Assembly: GCA_029168955.1 (NCBI GenBank)
Contig: JAPDOI010001448.1
Location: forward strand, 62,001-126,000
From: Aplectana chamaeleonis
Taxonomy: Eukaryota > Nematoda > Chromadorea > Rhabditida > Cosmocercidae
Direction: 5' to 3'
Length of the DNA stretch: 64,000 bases
Under the pieces are notes generated by a model. It worked only from the letters and a program-made list of their open reading frames with translations. It searched no databases and was not told where the DNA came from. A program made the translations under genes and the position numbers. Shown here piece after piece: positions 45,151 to 57,501 of the stretch. The stretch's first letter is position 1. Each line of letters opens with the position of its first letter.

Positions 45151-47357
45151 TGGTGTACAATATCGGCCATAACTTCTGTCCTAAAGCGCGTCGGCGACGC
45201 GAAATCGCGTCGAAAATGCCGTTTTCGTTCGGAGTGAACTTTTTGAAAACCTGAAAAAACCATTCGATTCCTCTCTATGAGAAGATTGCCAATATATGTT
45301 CGAACTTGAGAAAAGCTCAAGTCTTCACATAGTTACGGCCTATTTTCCCTAAAAGGAGTCAAAATCTTTGTGAGTGGTTACTTTCTGAATCTGAAAACAC
45401 TGATCGCTTCCTCTCGTCGTCCTGATTCCAAAAATCTTTTCAAGTTCAGAACAATGTTGCTTCTTGACATAGTTATGGCATATTTCGCCCACCCAAAGAG
45501 TAGGAATGCTCTATCAATGGCGAAACTTCAACGTGAGCATCACCAGTATATTTGTGAAGTAATTCTGACTTCTAAGCTGTCTCTGTACCAGTAAAAGTGT
45601 GAGATTTGACTCCTAATCTTTCTTAGTTTTATATGAACTCGGTTTTCGCGATGGTCTCCCTTCAATTTCTCGGTTCTCCGCGCTCTCCACGCTCTTGCTC
45701 TCCTCTCTCTGACGCACTCCTCGCTGCCTGTATTGCCTCGCTCGAAGACAGTCCCCCAAAACCGAATCGAATTCGAGGAACGGAGACGGACTGGAGAGTC
45801 AGTGTTATGAAAGCCCGGTATCTGAAAGACCAAAGGTCGAAATGGGAGAGGAGTAAACATCATGGGTGTTCTCTAAGATATTGCTATAGCGAGACGGAAC
45901 GCTGCTCGACTCAGAAAAGAAAGCAGTTATCTAAACAGGTGATCCGTATTGAATCAGCATCAAGAGACAATCGGAACAGGAGTTAGCGTTATGGGTGGTT
46001 TGTCCCTGGTTTACTAAAGCCTATTCTCACACTACGGTGAGTAATTCAGTGGCTATAGACCACCCAGCCAGCGCGCGCGGTCGCGGCGCGCACAGCATTG
46101 ATTCGTTTCCCACTCACCATTGAGCACTCTTCCGGCAATGCGGATGTAAAATCATGTCTTTGAAGGAAAGTATCGCATCCTCGTTAAATGAGATAAGTGC
46201 ATTTTCACCTAGTTGAGAAAAATGCATTTTCACCTAGTTGAGAAAAATCCTCCGTATTAGCTCAATTTAAAAGGAAATATCCAACAGTGCTATTCTGAAA
46301 ATTCTCTGTTGTCGGTCAGTGATTCCGCGGCTATAGACCACCCAGCCAGCGCGCGCGGCTGCGGCTCGCGCAGCATTTATTCGTTTCCCGGAGAAGGGTG
46401 TGAATCATCATTGAGCAATCTTCCGCGCGCGCTGGCTGGGTGGTCTATAGCCACTGAATTACTCACCGTAGTGTGAGAATAGGATTTAGTAAACCAGGTA
46501 AACCAGGGACAAACCACCCATAACGCTAACTCCTGTTCCGATTCTCTCTTGATGCTGATTCAAAACGGACCACCTGTTCAGATAACTACTTTCTTTTCTG
46601 AGTCGACCAACGTTCCGTCTCGCTATATAAATATCTCAGAGAACACCCATGATGTTTACTCCTCTCCCATTTCGACCTTTGGTCTTTCAGATACCGGGCT
46701 TTCATAACACTGACTCTCCAGTCCGTCTCCGTTCCTCGAATTCGATTCGGTTTTGGGGGACTGTCTTCGAGCGAGGCAGTCAAGGCAGCGAGGAGTGCGT
46801 CAGAGAGAGGAGAGCAATAGCGTGGAGAGCGCGGAGAACCGAGAAATTGAAGGGAGACCATCGCCAAAACCGAGTTCATATAAAACTAAGAAAGATTAAG
46901 AGTCAAATCTCACACTTTTACCGGTACAGAGACAGCTTAGAAGTCAGAAATACTTCACAAATATACTGGTGATGCTCACGCTCAAGTTTCGCCGTTGATA
47001 GAGCATTCCTATTCTTTGGGTGGGCGAAATATGCCATAACTATGTCGAAAAGCAACATTGTTCTGAACTTGAAAAGATTTTTGGAATCAGGACGACGAGA
47101 GGAAGCGATCAGTGTTTTCAGATTCAGAAAGTAACCACTCACAAAGATTTTGACTCCTTTTAGGGAAAATGGGCCATACCTATGTGAAGACTTGAGTTTT
47201 TCCCAAGTTCGAACATGTAATCGCAATCTCCTCATCGAGAGGGGTCGAATGGTTTTTTCAGGTTCTCAAAAAGTCCACTCCGAACGAAAACGGCGTTTTC
47301 GACGCGATTTCGCGTCGCCGATGCGCTTTGGGACAGAAGTTGTGGCCGGTATTGTAT
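45151..47357. mobile_element. Giant palindrome, ~930-bp arms
   Basis: Arms at 45151-46085 and about 46425-47357 are inverted copies with a few percent difference. The outer ends are TGTACAATATCGGCC and the inverse of GGCCGGTATTGTATA, followed by CGACGCGAAATCGCGTCG in each. The spacer holds a third, direct copy of a short segment (46317-46395, GGCTATAGACCACCCAGCCA). Each arm has an open frame of the same product (45633-45986 plus, 117 codons; 46586-46879 minus, 97 codons) and an antisense one of 107 codons, but neither has a known domain. A large foldback transposon is the likely reading. Its right outer end overlaps the 3' end of the reverse transcriptase relic. Confidence 0.8.
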
Positions 47358-48965
47358 ATAGGTTTCCACCTAAAACTGTTTTCATTTCTTTGAGTTTTTC
47401 CGTGAAGGAATCTAAATTAGAACAGATATAAGCCAATCTCAAGGTCTCCGTGTGAATTGTAGATGCTTTGACTTTTATAGAGATATCAGATGGAGCATTA
47501 GGGAATCTTTTAACCTTGAAATTGAAATCATCTGTCTTATTATACAACTTTGTGTGTATTCTATTATTAATTATTTCTATACTAATATCTAAATAATTGT
47601 ATTTACAGGGATTATTGTGGGTCTTTTTGAGTTCCACTACATTCCTGTATATTAGTGAAATTTGACTATCCACAAATGTTTCATCTTTATTATGTATTAT
47701 GAGCAAGTCATCCAGATATCTAAAGGGTTTGAAAAGTACGTTATTTCCAATTTTCGCGCTAATAGAGTACCTATACTCCAATATGGAAACTGGAATATCG
47801 GATAACAATGGGCTGAAGTTACCTCCCTGAGGAACTCCTTTCGTCTGTTGAATCACAAGTTCTCCGAAAAAAAAGCAGTAGCTGTTGCGTAAAAAGTAGT
47901 CAACGTTGTATATCAAGTCTGTGATGGTATAATACCTGTGACCGCCTTTATCCAGCTCAGAATCTCGATAAAATACTCTGTACCCATTGGTAACTATACA
48001 TTTTTTATTAGCATTTCTGAAGCATATTTTCAAAAATTCTTTCGTGTTGTACAGAATAAAGCTGTGTGGAAGACTAGTTAACATATCCGTAAAAGAAGCA
48101 GAATAAACTTAAACCCCATTGGTACTCAATCTACATAATTCAGATGCTATGTTAATATTGGAGATAGACTAAAAGGGCTTGGGTCCTCCCTTCCTTTTTT
48201 AACTCACATTTGTGTAATTAATGAAATGTGTTTTCAGAAACGAGAAAAATTTTTGTACTTCTACTTCTAATGGTTTAATACTGCTGTTTCTCGCTCCCGT
48301 GATAAATTTGAATTTTATGAGATCCTTATGTAGCTTAGATAAAGCTTAGATGATGGGATGTCAAATTTTAGTCCTGCTTTGATATCGAAAAACTTATGCT
48401 TTAAAACAGTTGATTGTCTGTTGACATTTTGAATCAGCCTATATGTATCATTCTGGTTTCGATCTCTTTCAAAATTGCCATTTATGATATTGATTTCCAG
48501 TTCTTCCATGAGAGTCATGATATAGTATTTCTTTCAAATTATCCCGTAATTATTGCTAGCTTTGTCTAAAGGGCAGAAAATGCAATGTTTCTGGTGTTCT
48601 TTTATACTCTTATAAGGTATCAGGCTCTTAGACTGCCTACTGAATTATGTCCCTTGCAGTATTGGTTCGAGTATTTTTCTGTATTGTTTTTTGAAATGCA
48701 ACTGCAAGTTATCTATTTTCATTAAATCTAGCTTATGCTTATTTTTCATATAGGTTATTTTTTCATATGAATTTGGTTGCGGCGTCGAAATAAGATTGTG
48801 TTATTTCACTCCTGTTACTAAACTTTTCTACTCCAAATTTAGTTCCTTTATTCAAAATTTTCTTGAGAATAGAATTTTTTATTATATTAATATTCCCTGT
48901 TATGACATGTTTGAATGCGAGGATATATCGGAATAAAGATTCATATTTATCGAAATTCCTAAGGT
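47300..48965 (-). pseudogene. Decayed reverse transcriptase, unclassified retroelement
   Basis: Minus-strand reading in several frames. N-terminal part near 48540-48600: CIFCPLDKASNNYGII, then a TGA where a cysteine is expected, then KKYYIMTLMEEL. Fingers near 48300: KLHKDLIKFKFITGARNSS. Palm (frame open 48084-47266): FTDMLTSLPHSFI, then KGVPQGGNFSPLLSDI and FRYLDDLLIIHN, with the catalytic DD. Thumb side: YLDISIEIINNRIHTKLY, DDFNFKVKRFP. I know this arrangement from a group of RT-bearing elements widespread in animals, but I cannot name its class. At least one stop and two frameshifts break it. The last ~20 codons run into the palindrome at 45151-47357, so the 3' end is cut off. Upstream, near 48965, it meets a short dispersed repeat (TGGCGCTTCTGTTCCTCGCG) also seen at 43738. 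Confidence 0.85.
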
Positions 48966-49000
48966 CGCGGTGGCGCTTCTGTTCCTCGCGCTAAGTATGA

Positions 49001-49143
49001 TCGGCATGGATCCTAATGAGACTTAGCGTTTCCCACTGGAGGTTAGCGCAAACTCCGTGCACCTATGTATGTCATAGCATATGGCACCGAGTTTGCGCCA
49101 ACCTTTGATAGTGAACGCAAAGTCTTATTAGGATCCATGCCGA
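49001..49143. mobile_element. Small hairpin element, second copy
   Basis: Ends TCGGCATGGATCCTAATGAG and its inverse TCTTATTAGGATCCATGCCGA. TTTGCGCCAACCTTTGATAG matches the element at 36834-36966. Confidence 0.75.
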
Positions 49144-49599
49144 CGTTGGGTGATCGACATGAAAACGCCAAAAAGACCTCAGAGCAGTTTTGACGTGGCT
49201 TTTGTATTATGAGTACGCAACATTCAGGTCGAAAGCTTTATCAACTATCTCCACTCTGGTCAAGCATTAGATTGGGAAGAAATAACATTTACGACAGAGT
49301 CAAGTTGATTCATTATTTTGCCACCACAGCTCAGGTGATAATCACTCTAAAAAGTTTCTTCGAATGCGATTCAGAAACTACAAGTTTATATGTTGCCAAC
49401 GGCACAAATTTCTCATGGAAGTGTAGAGTTCTTCTTTCCAGAGTTTTTCATGTTTAGGGCCCGATATCGCGATATCTTTATCACCTGTGAAACTGCTTAC
49501 CTACCCTCTAGTCTTTAGAGCTTCAGCCACTTACCTCTGGAGAAAGACGGTGTGTGAATGTAACACACCGCTTTTCATTTCTTATATACCCTACCCTTT
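49144..49599. other. No gene; one short dispersed repeat
   Basis: 49530-49590 (CTCTGGAGAAAGACGGTGTG and a small hairpin) matches 26950-27015. No other feature seen. Confidence 0.4.
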
Positions 49600-50228
49600 A
49601 GGCCCCGGTCATAGTTGGATGAGCCGACGCCTCCAGCCCGGTCGATACACACAGAATGCATTGGAAATGGGATGCAAAATTACTCGGTGTATCCCCCGCA
49701 CCCCCGCACCCCCAACACCCCCCAACACCCACCCGGTCGATACGTATGAACAACATGGTGAGGTGAAGCTGAGAAAATCACTCAGTGTATCCCCCGCTCC
49801 CCCGCACCCCCCCGCACCCCCAACACCCCCGCACCCCCCCACGATACGTATGTTTAAAATGATGAAGTGAGGTTGAGAAAATCACTCAATGTATCCGACG
49901 CGGTCGATATCCATGCAATACGTGGATGAGAAAATCACCGGGTGGGCGGGTCGAAGATAAAACATTGCGTATCACTAAGCTAACCTTACTGCTACCTCCT
50001 TTACTTCACCATACTCTCCTTCACTATTTCTCTGAACAGGTGCAATCCTGTTGGCCACGTAATCATCGTCATATCTAGTTGGATGCAGCGAGTGATTTTC
50101 TCAACCTCACTCCATCATTTTAAACATACGTATCGACCGTGGTGTTGGGGGTGTTGAGGGAGTGCGGGGTATGTTGGGGAGTGCGGGGGGATACAGATGC
50201 AAATAGCACCAACTATGACCGGGGCCTT
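49600..50228. mobile_element. Foldback element with strand-biased C and G runs
   Basis: Inverted ends AGGCCCCGGTCATAGTTGG and CCAACTATGACCGGGGCCT. The left half carries repeated CCCCCGCACCCCC and CCCCCAACACCCC runs (49690-49715, 49790-49845); the right half the inverse, GGGGGTGTTGAGGGAGTGCGG (50143-50200). CGATACGTATG and GAGAAAATCACTC recur in both halves. The C and G runs could form quadruplexes. The 127-codon frame over it is a repeat by-product. Confidence 0.75.
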
Positions 50229-50509
50229 AGCAATTGGATATAATCAATTTTGTTTACCTTGAGAATTTTGCGCCGTTGGCAATCGCTCCAGCCGCGAAGC
50301 GGCTGGAGAGGTTTGGTTTTGCCTAGGCCTTGTGATCACTTTGATTTTTATAAAATAGTTTATAGAATCTTTGAAACAAAATTTCTGAAAATTTCCTTCT
50401 GGATATAAGCGAAGGGGTCCAGAATACACCTGCTGTCCGAATTTCAACAAAATCGGTTCACAAATAACACAGTTGTGAGCCCGAAAGCTTAAGGAAATTT
50501 CATGGTGTG
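50229..50509. other. No gene; small hairpin
   Basis: A perfect 10-bp hairpin, CTCCAGCCGC-GAA-GCGGCTGGAG, stands at about 50287-50309. Nothing else seen. Confidence 0.4.
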
Positions 50510-50565
50510 CGCCGTAGGCCGTGAGCCGTAGGCCGTAGGCCGTGGGCCGTGGGCCGTAGGCCGTC
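50510..50565. repeat. 7-bp minisatellite
   Basis: Eight units of GCCGTAG with GCCGTGG and GCCGTGA variants, ~120 bp before the 42-bp array. Confidence 0.8.
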
Positions 50566-50685
50566 ACGCTTTTCAGTTCTCACTGCTAATAGCCACTGCC
50601 AATAGTCGGAGGCAATCAGCTTGGCAGACAGGTAAGTTGGTAGGGGATGCGTAGGCTGGTAAGTGATCGATTTGTAGGTGAGTGG

Positions 50686-53600
50686 GGATTCTGATGGCAT
50701 CATCGGGACGTCATGAAAAGTGCTTCGGGCTTCTGATGACGTCATCTGGACATCGCGAAAAGTGCTTCGGGCTCCTGAGGACGTCATCACGACATCGTCA
50801 GAAGTGCTTCGGGCTCCTGATGACGTCATCGTGACGTCGTGAAAAGAGCTTCGGGCTTCTGACGACGTCATCGTGACGTCGTGAAAACTGCTTCGGGCTT
50901 CTGATGACGTCATTGGGACGTCGTCAAAAGTGCTTCGGGCTTCTGATGACGTCATCGGGACGTCGTCAAAAGTGCTTCGGGCTTCTGATGACGTCATCGG
51001 GACGTCGTCAAAAGTGCTTCGGGCTTCTGATGACGTCATCGTGACGTCGTGAAAAGTGCTTCGGGCTTCTGATGACGTCATTGGGACGTCGTGAAAAGTG
51101 CTTCGGGCTTCTGATGACGTCATCGGGACGTCGTCAAAAGTGCTTCGGGCTTCTGATGACGTCATCTGGACATCGCGAAAAGTGCTTCGGGCTCCTGAGG
51201 ACGTCATCACGACATCGTCAGAAGTGCTTCGGGCTCCTCATGACGTCATCGGGACATCGTGAAAAGTGCTTCGGGCTCTTGATGACGTCATCGGGAGATC
51301 GTGAAAAATGCTTCGGGTTTCTGATGACGTCATCTGGACATCGCGAAAAGTGCTTCGGGCTTCTGATGACGTCATCGGGACGTATTCAAAAGTGCTTCGG
51401 GCTTCTGATGACGTCATCGGGACGTCGTCAAAAGTGCTTCGGGCTTCTGATGACGTCATCGGGACGTCGTCAAAAGTGCTTCGGGTTTCTGATGACGTCA
51501 TCTGGACATCGCGAAAAGTGCTTCGGGCTTCTGATGACGTCATCGGGACGTCGTCAAAAGTGCTTCGGGTTTCTGATGACGCCATCTGGACATCGCGAAA
51601 AGTGCTTCGGGCTTCTGATGACGTCATCGGGACGTCGTCAAAAGTGCTTCGAGCTTCTGATGACGTCATCGGGCCGTCGTGAAAAGTTCTTCGGGCTCCT
51701 CATGACGTCATCGGGACATCGTGAAAAGTGCTTCGGGCTCTTGATGACGTCATCGGGAGATCGTGAAAAGCGCTTCGGGTTCCTGAGGACCTCATCTGGA
51801 CATCGCGAAAAGTGCTTCGGGCTTCTGATGACGTCATCGGGACGTCGTCAAAAGTGCTTCGGGCTTCTGATGACGTCATCGGGACGTCGTCAAAAGTGCT
51901 TCGGGCTTCTGATGACGTCATCGGGACGTCGTCAAAAGTGCTTCGGGTTTCTGATGACGTCATCTGGACATCGCGAAAAGTGCTTCGGGCTTCTGATGAC
52001 GTCATCGGGACGTCGTCAAAAGTGCTTCGGGTTTCTGATGACGCCATCTGTACATCGCGAAAAGTGCTTCGGGCTTCTGATGACGTCATCGGGACGTCGT
52101 CAAAAGTGCTTCGGGCTTCTGATGACGTCATCACGACGTCGTCAAAAGTGCTTCGGGCTTCTGATGACGTCATCGGAACGTCGTCAAAAGTGCTTCGGGC
52201 TTCTGATGACGTCATCGGGACGTCGTCAGAAGTGCTTCGGGCTCCTGATGACGTCATCGTGACGTCGTGAAAAGTGCTTCGGGCTTCTGATGACGTCATT
52301 GGGACGTCGTGAAAAGTGCTTCGGGATTCTGATGACGTCATCGGGACGTCGTGAAAAATGCTTCGGGATTGTGATGACGCCATCTGGACATCGCGAAAAG
52401 TGCTTCGGGCTCCTGATGACGTCATCGGGAGATCGTGAAGAGTGCTTCGGGCTCCTGGTGACGTCATGGGGACGTCGTCAAAAGTGCTTCGGGCTCCTGA
52501 TGACGTCATCTGGACATCGCGAAAAGTGCTTCGGGCTTCTGATGACGTCATGGGGACGTCGTCAAAAGTGCTTCGGGCTCCTGATGACGTCATCGTGACG
52601 TCGTGAAAAGTGCTTCGGGCTTCTGATGACGTCATCGGGACGTCGTGAAAAGTGCTTCGGAATTCTGATGACGTCATCGGGGCATCGTAAAAAGTGCTTC
52701 GGGCTCCTGATGACGTCATCAGGACGTCGTCAGAAGTGCTTCGGGATTCTGATGACGCCATCTGGACATCGCGAAAAGTGCTTCGGGCTTCTGATGACAT
52801 CATTAGGACGTCTTCACAAGTGCTTCGGGCTTCTGATGACGTCATCAGGACGTCGTCAAAAGTGCTTCGGGCTTCTGATGACGTCATCGGGACGTCGTCA
52901 AAAGTGCTTCGGGCTTCTGATGACGTCATCGGGACGTCGTCAGAAGTGCTTCGGGCTCCTGATGACGTCATCGTGACGTCGTGAAAAGTGCTTCGGGCTT
53001 CTGATGACGTCATTGGGACGTCGTGAAAAGTGCTTCGGGCTTCTGATGACGTCATCGGGACGTCGTGAAAAGTGCTTCGGGCTCCTCATGACGTCATCTG
53101 GGCATCGCGAAAAGTGCTTCGGGCTTCTGATGACGTCATCGGGACGTCGTCAAAAGTGCTTCGGGCTCTTGATGACGTCATCGGGAGATCGTGAAAAGTG
53201 CTTCGGGCTTCTGATGACGTCATCGGGACGTCGTCAAAAGTGCTTCGGGCTCTTGATGACGTCATCGGGAGATCGTGAAAAGTGCTTCGGGTTTCTGATG
53301 ACGTCATCGGGACATCGTGAAAAGTGCTTCGGGCTCTTGATGACGTCATCGGGAGATCGTGAGAAATGCTTCGGATTTCTGATGACGTCATCTGAACATC
53401 GCAAAAAGTGCTTCGGGCTTCTGATGACGTCATCGGGACGTCGTCAAAAGTGCTTCGGGCTTCTGATGACGTCATCGGGACGTCGTCAAAAGTGCTTCGG
53501 GCTTCTGATGACGTCATCGGGACGTCGTGAAAAGTGCTTCGGGCTCCTGATGACGTCATCGTGACGTTGTCAGAAGTGCTTCGGGCTCCTGATGACGTCA

Positions 53601-55420
53601 TTGGGACGTCGTGAGAAGTGCTTCGGGCTTCTGATGACGTCATTGGGACGTCGTGAAAACTGCTTCGGGCTTCTGATGACGTCATCGGGACGTCGTGAAA
53701 AGTGCTTCGGGCTTCTGATGACGTCATCGGGACATCGTGAAAAGTGCTTCGGGCTCTTGATCACGTCATCGGGACGTCGTGAAAAGTGCTTCGGGTTTCT
53801 GATGACGTCATCTGGACATCGCGAAAAGTGCTTCGGGCTTCTGATGACGTCATCGGGACGTCGTCAAAAGTGCTTCGGGCTTCTGATGACGTCATCGGGA
53901 CGTCGTGAAAAGTGCTTCGGGCTCCTGAGGACGTCATCACGACATCGTCAGAAGTGCTTCGGGCTTCTGATGACGTCATTGGGACGTCGTGAAAAGTGCT
54001 TCGGGCTTCTGATGACGTCATTGGGACGTCGTGAAAAGTGCTTCGGGCTTCTGATGACGTCATCGGGACATCGTGAAAAATGCTTCGGGCTCCTGATGAC
54101 GTCATCTGGACATCGCGAAAAGTGCTTCGGGCTTCTGATGACGTCATCAGGACGTCGTCAGAAGTGCTTCGGGCTCCTTATGACGTCATCGTGACGTCGT
54201 GAAAAGTGCTTCGGGCTTCTGATGACGTCATCGGGACGTCGTGAAAAGTGCTTCGGGTTTCTGATGACGTCATCGGGACATCGTGAAAAGTGCTTCGGGC
54301 TCTTGATGACGTCATCGGGAGATCGTGAGAAATGCTTCGGGTTTCTGATGACGTCATCTGAACATCGCAAAAAGTGCTTCGGGCTTCTGATGACGTCATC
54401 GAGACGTCGTCAAAAGTGCTTCGGGCTTCTGATGACGTCATCGGGACGTCGTCAAAAGTGCTTCGGGCTTCTGATGACGTCATCGTGACGTCGTGAACAG
54501 TGCTTCGGGCTCTTGATGACGTCATCGTGACGTTGTCAGAAGTGCTTCGGGCTCCTGATGACGTCATCGTGACGTCGTGAAAAGTGCTTCGGGCTTCTGA
54601 TGACGTCACTGGGACGTCGTGAAAAGTGCTTCGGGCTTCTGATGACGTCATCGGGACGTCGTGAAAAGTGCTTCGGGCTTCTGATGACGTCATCGGGACA
54701 TCGTGAAAAGTAGCTTCCGGGCTCTTGATGACGTCATCGGGAGATCGTGAAAAATGCTTCGGGTTTCTGATGACGTCATCTGGACATCGCGAAAAGTGCT
54801 TCCGGGCTTCTGATGACGTCATCGGGACGTCGTCAAAGTGCTTCGGGCTTCTGATGACGTCATCGGGACGTCGTGAAAAGTGCTTCGGGCTCCTGAGGAC
54901 GTCATCACGACATCGTCAGAAGTGCTTCGGGCTTCTGATGACGTCGTGGGACGTCGTGAAAAGTGCTTCGGGCTTCTGATGACGTCATCGGGACGTCGTG
55001 AAAAGTGCTTCGGGATTCTGATGACGTCATTGGGACGTCGTGAAAAGTGCTTCGGGCTCCTGAAGACGTCATCAGGACGTCGTCAAAAGTTCTTCGGGCT
55101 CCTGAGGACGTCATCACGACATCGTCAGAAGTGCTTCGGGCTTCTGATGACGTCAGCGGGGCGTCATGAAAAGTGCTTCGGGCTCCTGAGGACGTTATCA
55201 TGACATCGTCAGAAGTGCTTCGGGCTTCTGATGACGTCATCGGGACGTCGTGAAAAGTGCTTCGGGCTTCTGATGACGTCATCGGGACGTCTTGAAAAGT
55301 GCTTCGGGCTTCTGATGACGTCATCGGGACGTCGTGAAAAGTGCTTCGGGCTCCTGAGGACGTCATCACGACATCGTCAGAAGTGCTTCGGGCTGCTGAT
55401 TACGCCATCGGGACGTCTTG
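50686..55420. repeat. 42-bp CRE-bearing satellite, MITE-free domain
   Basis: About 113 tandem units of 42 bp. Each has GTGCTTCGGG, then a linker such as CTTCTGAT, then GACGTCATC, then GGGACGTCGTSAAAA. Most units contain the perfect 12-bp palindrome GATGACGTCATC, which includes the bZIP/CREB consensus TGACGTCA. A second ACGT core (GGACGTC) lies 11 bp on. Variant units (GACATCGCG, GGAGATCGTG, GAGGACGTCATCAC) recur in order; one block starting at about 51240 repeats 462 bp later, eleven units on. Long frames on both strands (396 and 451 codons) exist because 42 is divisible by 3. Confidence 0.95.
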
Positions 55421-55428
55421 AAAAGTGC

Positions 55429-55634
55429 GGGACTATCCTAGACGGGGGGGGGCACTCAAGATTAAAGTCAGAAATGGAATGAACGACCGATCTGTAACGC
55501 TATCAATCGAAGTATTTCTACAGAACTTCATCAACAACAATGATTGATAGCAGCATCAAACATCTTTTGTCAGGTTTTCCATTCATTCTCACGAGCGAAT
55601 CGTGGGTGCCCCCCTCCCCGTCTATGATAGTCCC
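55429..55634. mobile_element. Array MITE, copy 1
   Basis: 206 bp, ends GGGACTATCCTAGACGGGG and the inverse of CCCCGTCTATGATAGTCCC. It is flanked by AAAAGTGC at 55421-55428 and 55635-55642, a perfect 8-bp duplication of satellite sequence. Subtype with CAATCGAAGTATTTCTACAG. Confidence 0.9.
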
Positions 55635-55810
55635 AAAAGTGCTTCGGGCTTCTGATGACGTCATCTGGACATCGCGAAAAGTGCTTCGGGCTTCTGATGA
55701 CGTCATCGGGACGTCGTGAAAAGTGCTTCGGGCTCCTGAGGACGTCATCACGACATCGTCAGAAGTGCTTCGGGCTGCTGATTACGCCATCGGGACGTCT
55801 TGAAAAGTGC

Positions 55811-56016
55811 GGGACTATCCTAGACGGGGGGGGGCACTCAAGATTAAAGTCAGAAATGGAATGAACGACCGATCTGTAACGCTATCAATCAAAGTATTTC
55901 TTCAGAACTTCATCAACAACAATGATTGATAGCAGCATCAGACATCTTTTGTCAGGTTTTCCATTCATTCTCACGAGCGAATCGTGGGTGCCCCCCTCCC
56001 CGTCTATGATAGTCCC
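55811..56016. mobile_element. Array MITE, copy 2
   Basis: Same ends and same AAAAGTGC flanks as copy 1. Subtype with CAATCAAAGTATTTCTTCAG. Confidence 0.9.
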
Positions 56017-56528
56017 AAAAGTGCTTCGGGCTTCTGATGACGTCATCGGGACGTCTTGAAAAGTGCTTCAGGCTTCTGATGACGTCATCATGACATCGTC
56101 AGAAGTGCTTCGGGCTTCTGATGACGTCATCGGGACGTCGTGAAAGTGCTTCGGGAGTTCTGATGCCGTCATCGGGACGTCATGAAAAGTGCTTCGGGCT
56201 CCTGAGGACGTTATCATGAGATCGTCAGAAGTGCTTCGGGCTTCCGATGACGTCATCGGGACGTCGTGAAAAGTGCTTCGGGATTCTGATGACGTCATCG
56301 GGACGTCATGAAAAGTGCTTCGGGCTCCTGAGGACGTTATCATGAGATCGTCAGAAGTGCTTCGGGCTTCTGATGACGTTATCGGGACGTCTTGAAAAGT
56401 GCTTCGGGCTTCTGATGACGTCATCGGGACGTCGTGAAAAGTGCTTCGGGCTCCTGAGGACGTCATCACGACATCGTCAGAAGTGCTTCGGGCTGCTGAT
56501 TACGCCATCGGGACGTCTTGAAAAGTGC

Positions 56529-56731
56529 GGGACTATCCTAGACGGGGGGGGGCACTCAAGATTAAAGTCAGAAATGGAATGAACGACCGATCTGTAACGC
56601 TATCAATCGAAGTATTTCTACAGAACTTCATCAACAACAATGATTGATAGCAGCATCAAACATCTTTGTCAGGTTTCCATTCATTCTCACGAGCGAATCG
56701 TGGGTGCCCCCTCCCCGTCTATGATAGTCCC
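56529..56731. mobile_element. Array MITE, copy 3
   Basis: CGAAGTATTTCTACAG subtype, like copy 1; three bases shorter through small deletions near the right half. Confidence 0.9.
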
Positions 56732-56908
56732 AAAAAGTGCTTCGGGCTTCTGATGACGTCATCTGGACATCGCGAAAAGTGCTTCGGGCTTCTGATGACG
56801 TCATCGGGACGTCGTGAAAAGTGCTTCGGGCTCCTGAGGGCGTCATCACGACATCGTCAGAAGTGCTTCGGGCTGCTCATTGCGCCATCGGGACGTCTTG
56901 AAAAGTGC

Positions 56909-57115
56909 GGGACTATCCTAGACGGGGGGGGGCACTCAAGATTAAAGTCAGAAATGGAATGAACGACCGAACTGAAACGCTATCAATCAAAGTATTTCTT
57001 CAGAACTTCATCAACAACAATGATTGATAGCAGCATCAGACATCTTTGTCAGGTTTTCCATTCATTCTCACGAGCGAATCGTGGGTGCCCCCTCCCCGTC
57101 TATCGGGATAGTCCC
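56909..57115. mobile_element. Array MITE, copy 4
   Basis: CAAAGTATTTCTTCAG subtype, like copy 2. The right end has TATCGGGATAGTCCC in place of TATGATAGTCCC. Confidence 0.9.
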
Positions 57116-57501
57116 AAAAGTGCTTCGGGCTTCTGATGACGTCATCGGGACGTCTTGAAAAGTGCTTCAGGCTTCTGATGACGTCATCATGACATCGTCA
57201 GAAGTGCTTCGGGCTTCTGATGACGTCATCGGGACGTCGTGAAAAGTGCTTCGGGATTCTGATGACGTCATCGGGACGTCATGAAAAGTGCTTCGGGCTC
57301 CTGAGGACGTTATCATGAGATCGTCAGAAGTGCTTCGGGCTTCTGATGACGTTATCGGGTCGTCGTGAAAAGTGCTTCGGGATTCTGATGACGTCATCGG
57401 GACGTCATGAAAAGTGCTTCGGGCTCCTGAGGACGTTATCATGACATCGTCAGAAGTGCTTCGGGCTGCTTATTACGCCATCGGGACGTCTTGAAAAGTG
57501 C

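Noticed and set aside
51072..53055. Open frames of 396 (plus) and 451 (minus) codons as repeat proteins
   Set aside because: They exist on both strands and in overlapping frames because the 42-bp unit is a multiple of 3 and lacks stops. No start context, flanking domain or signal peptide supports translation.
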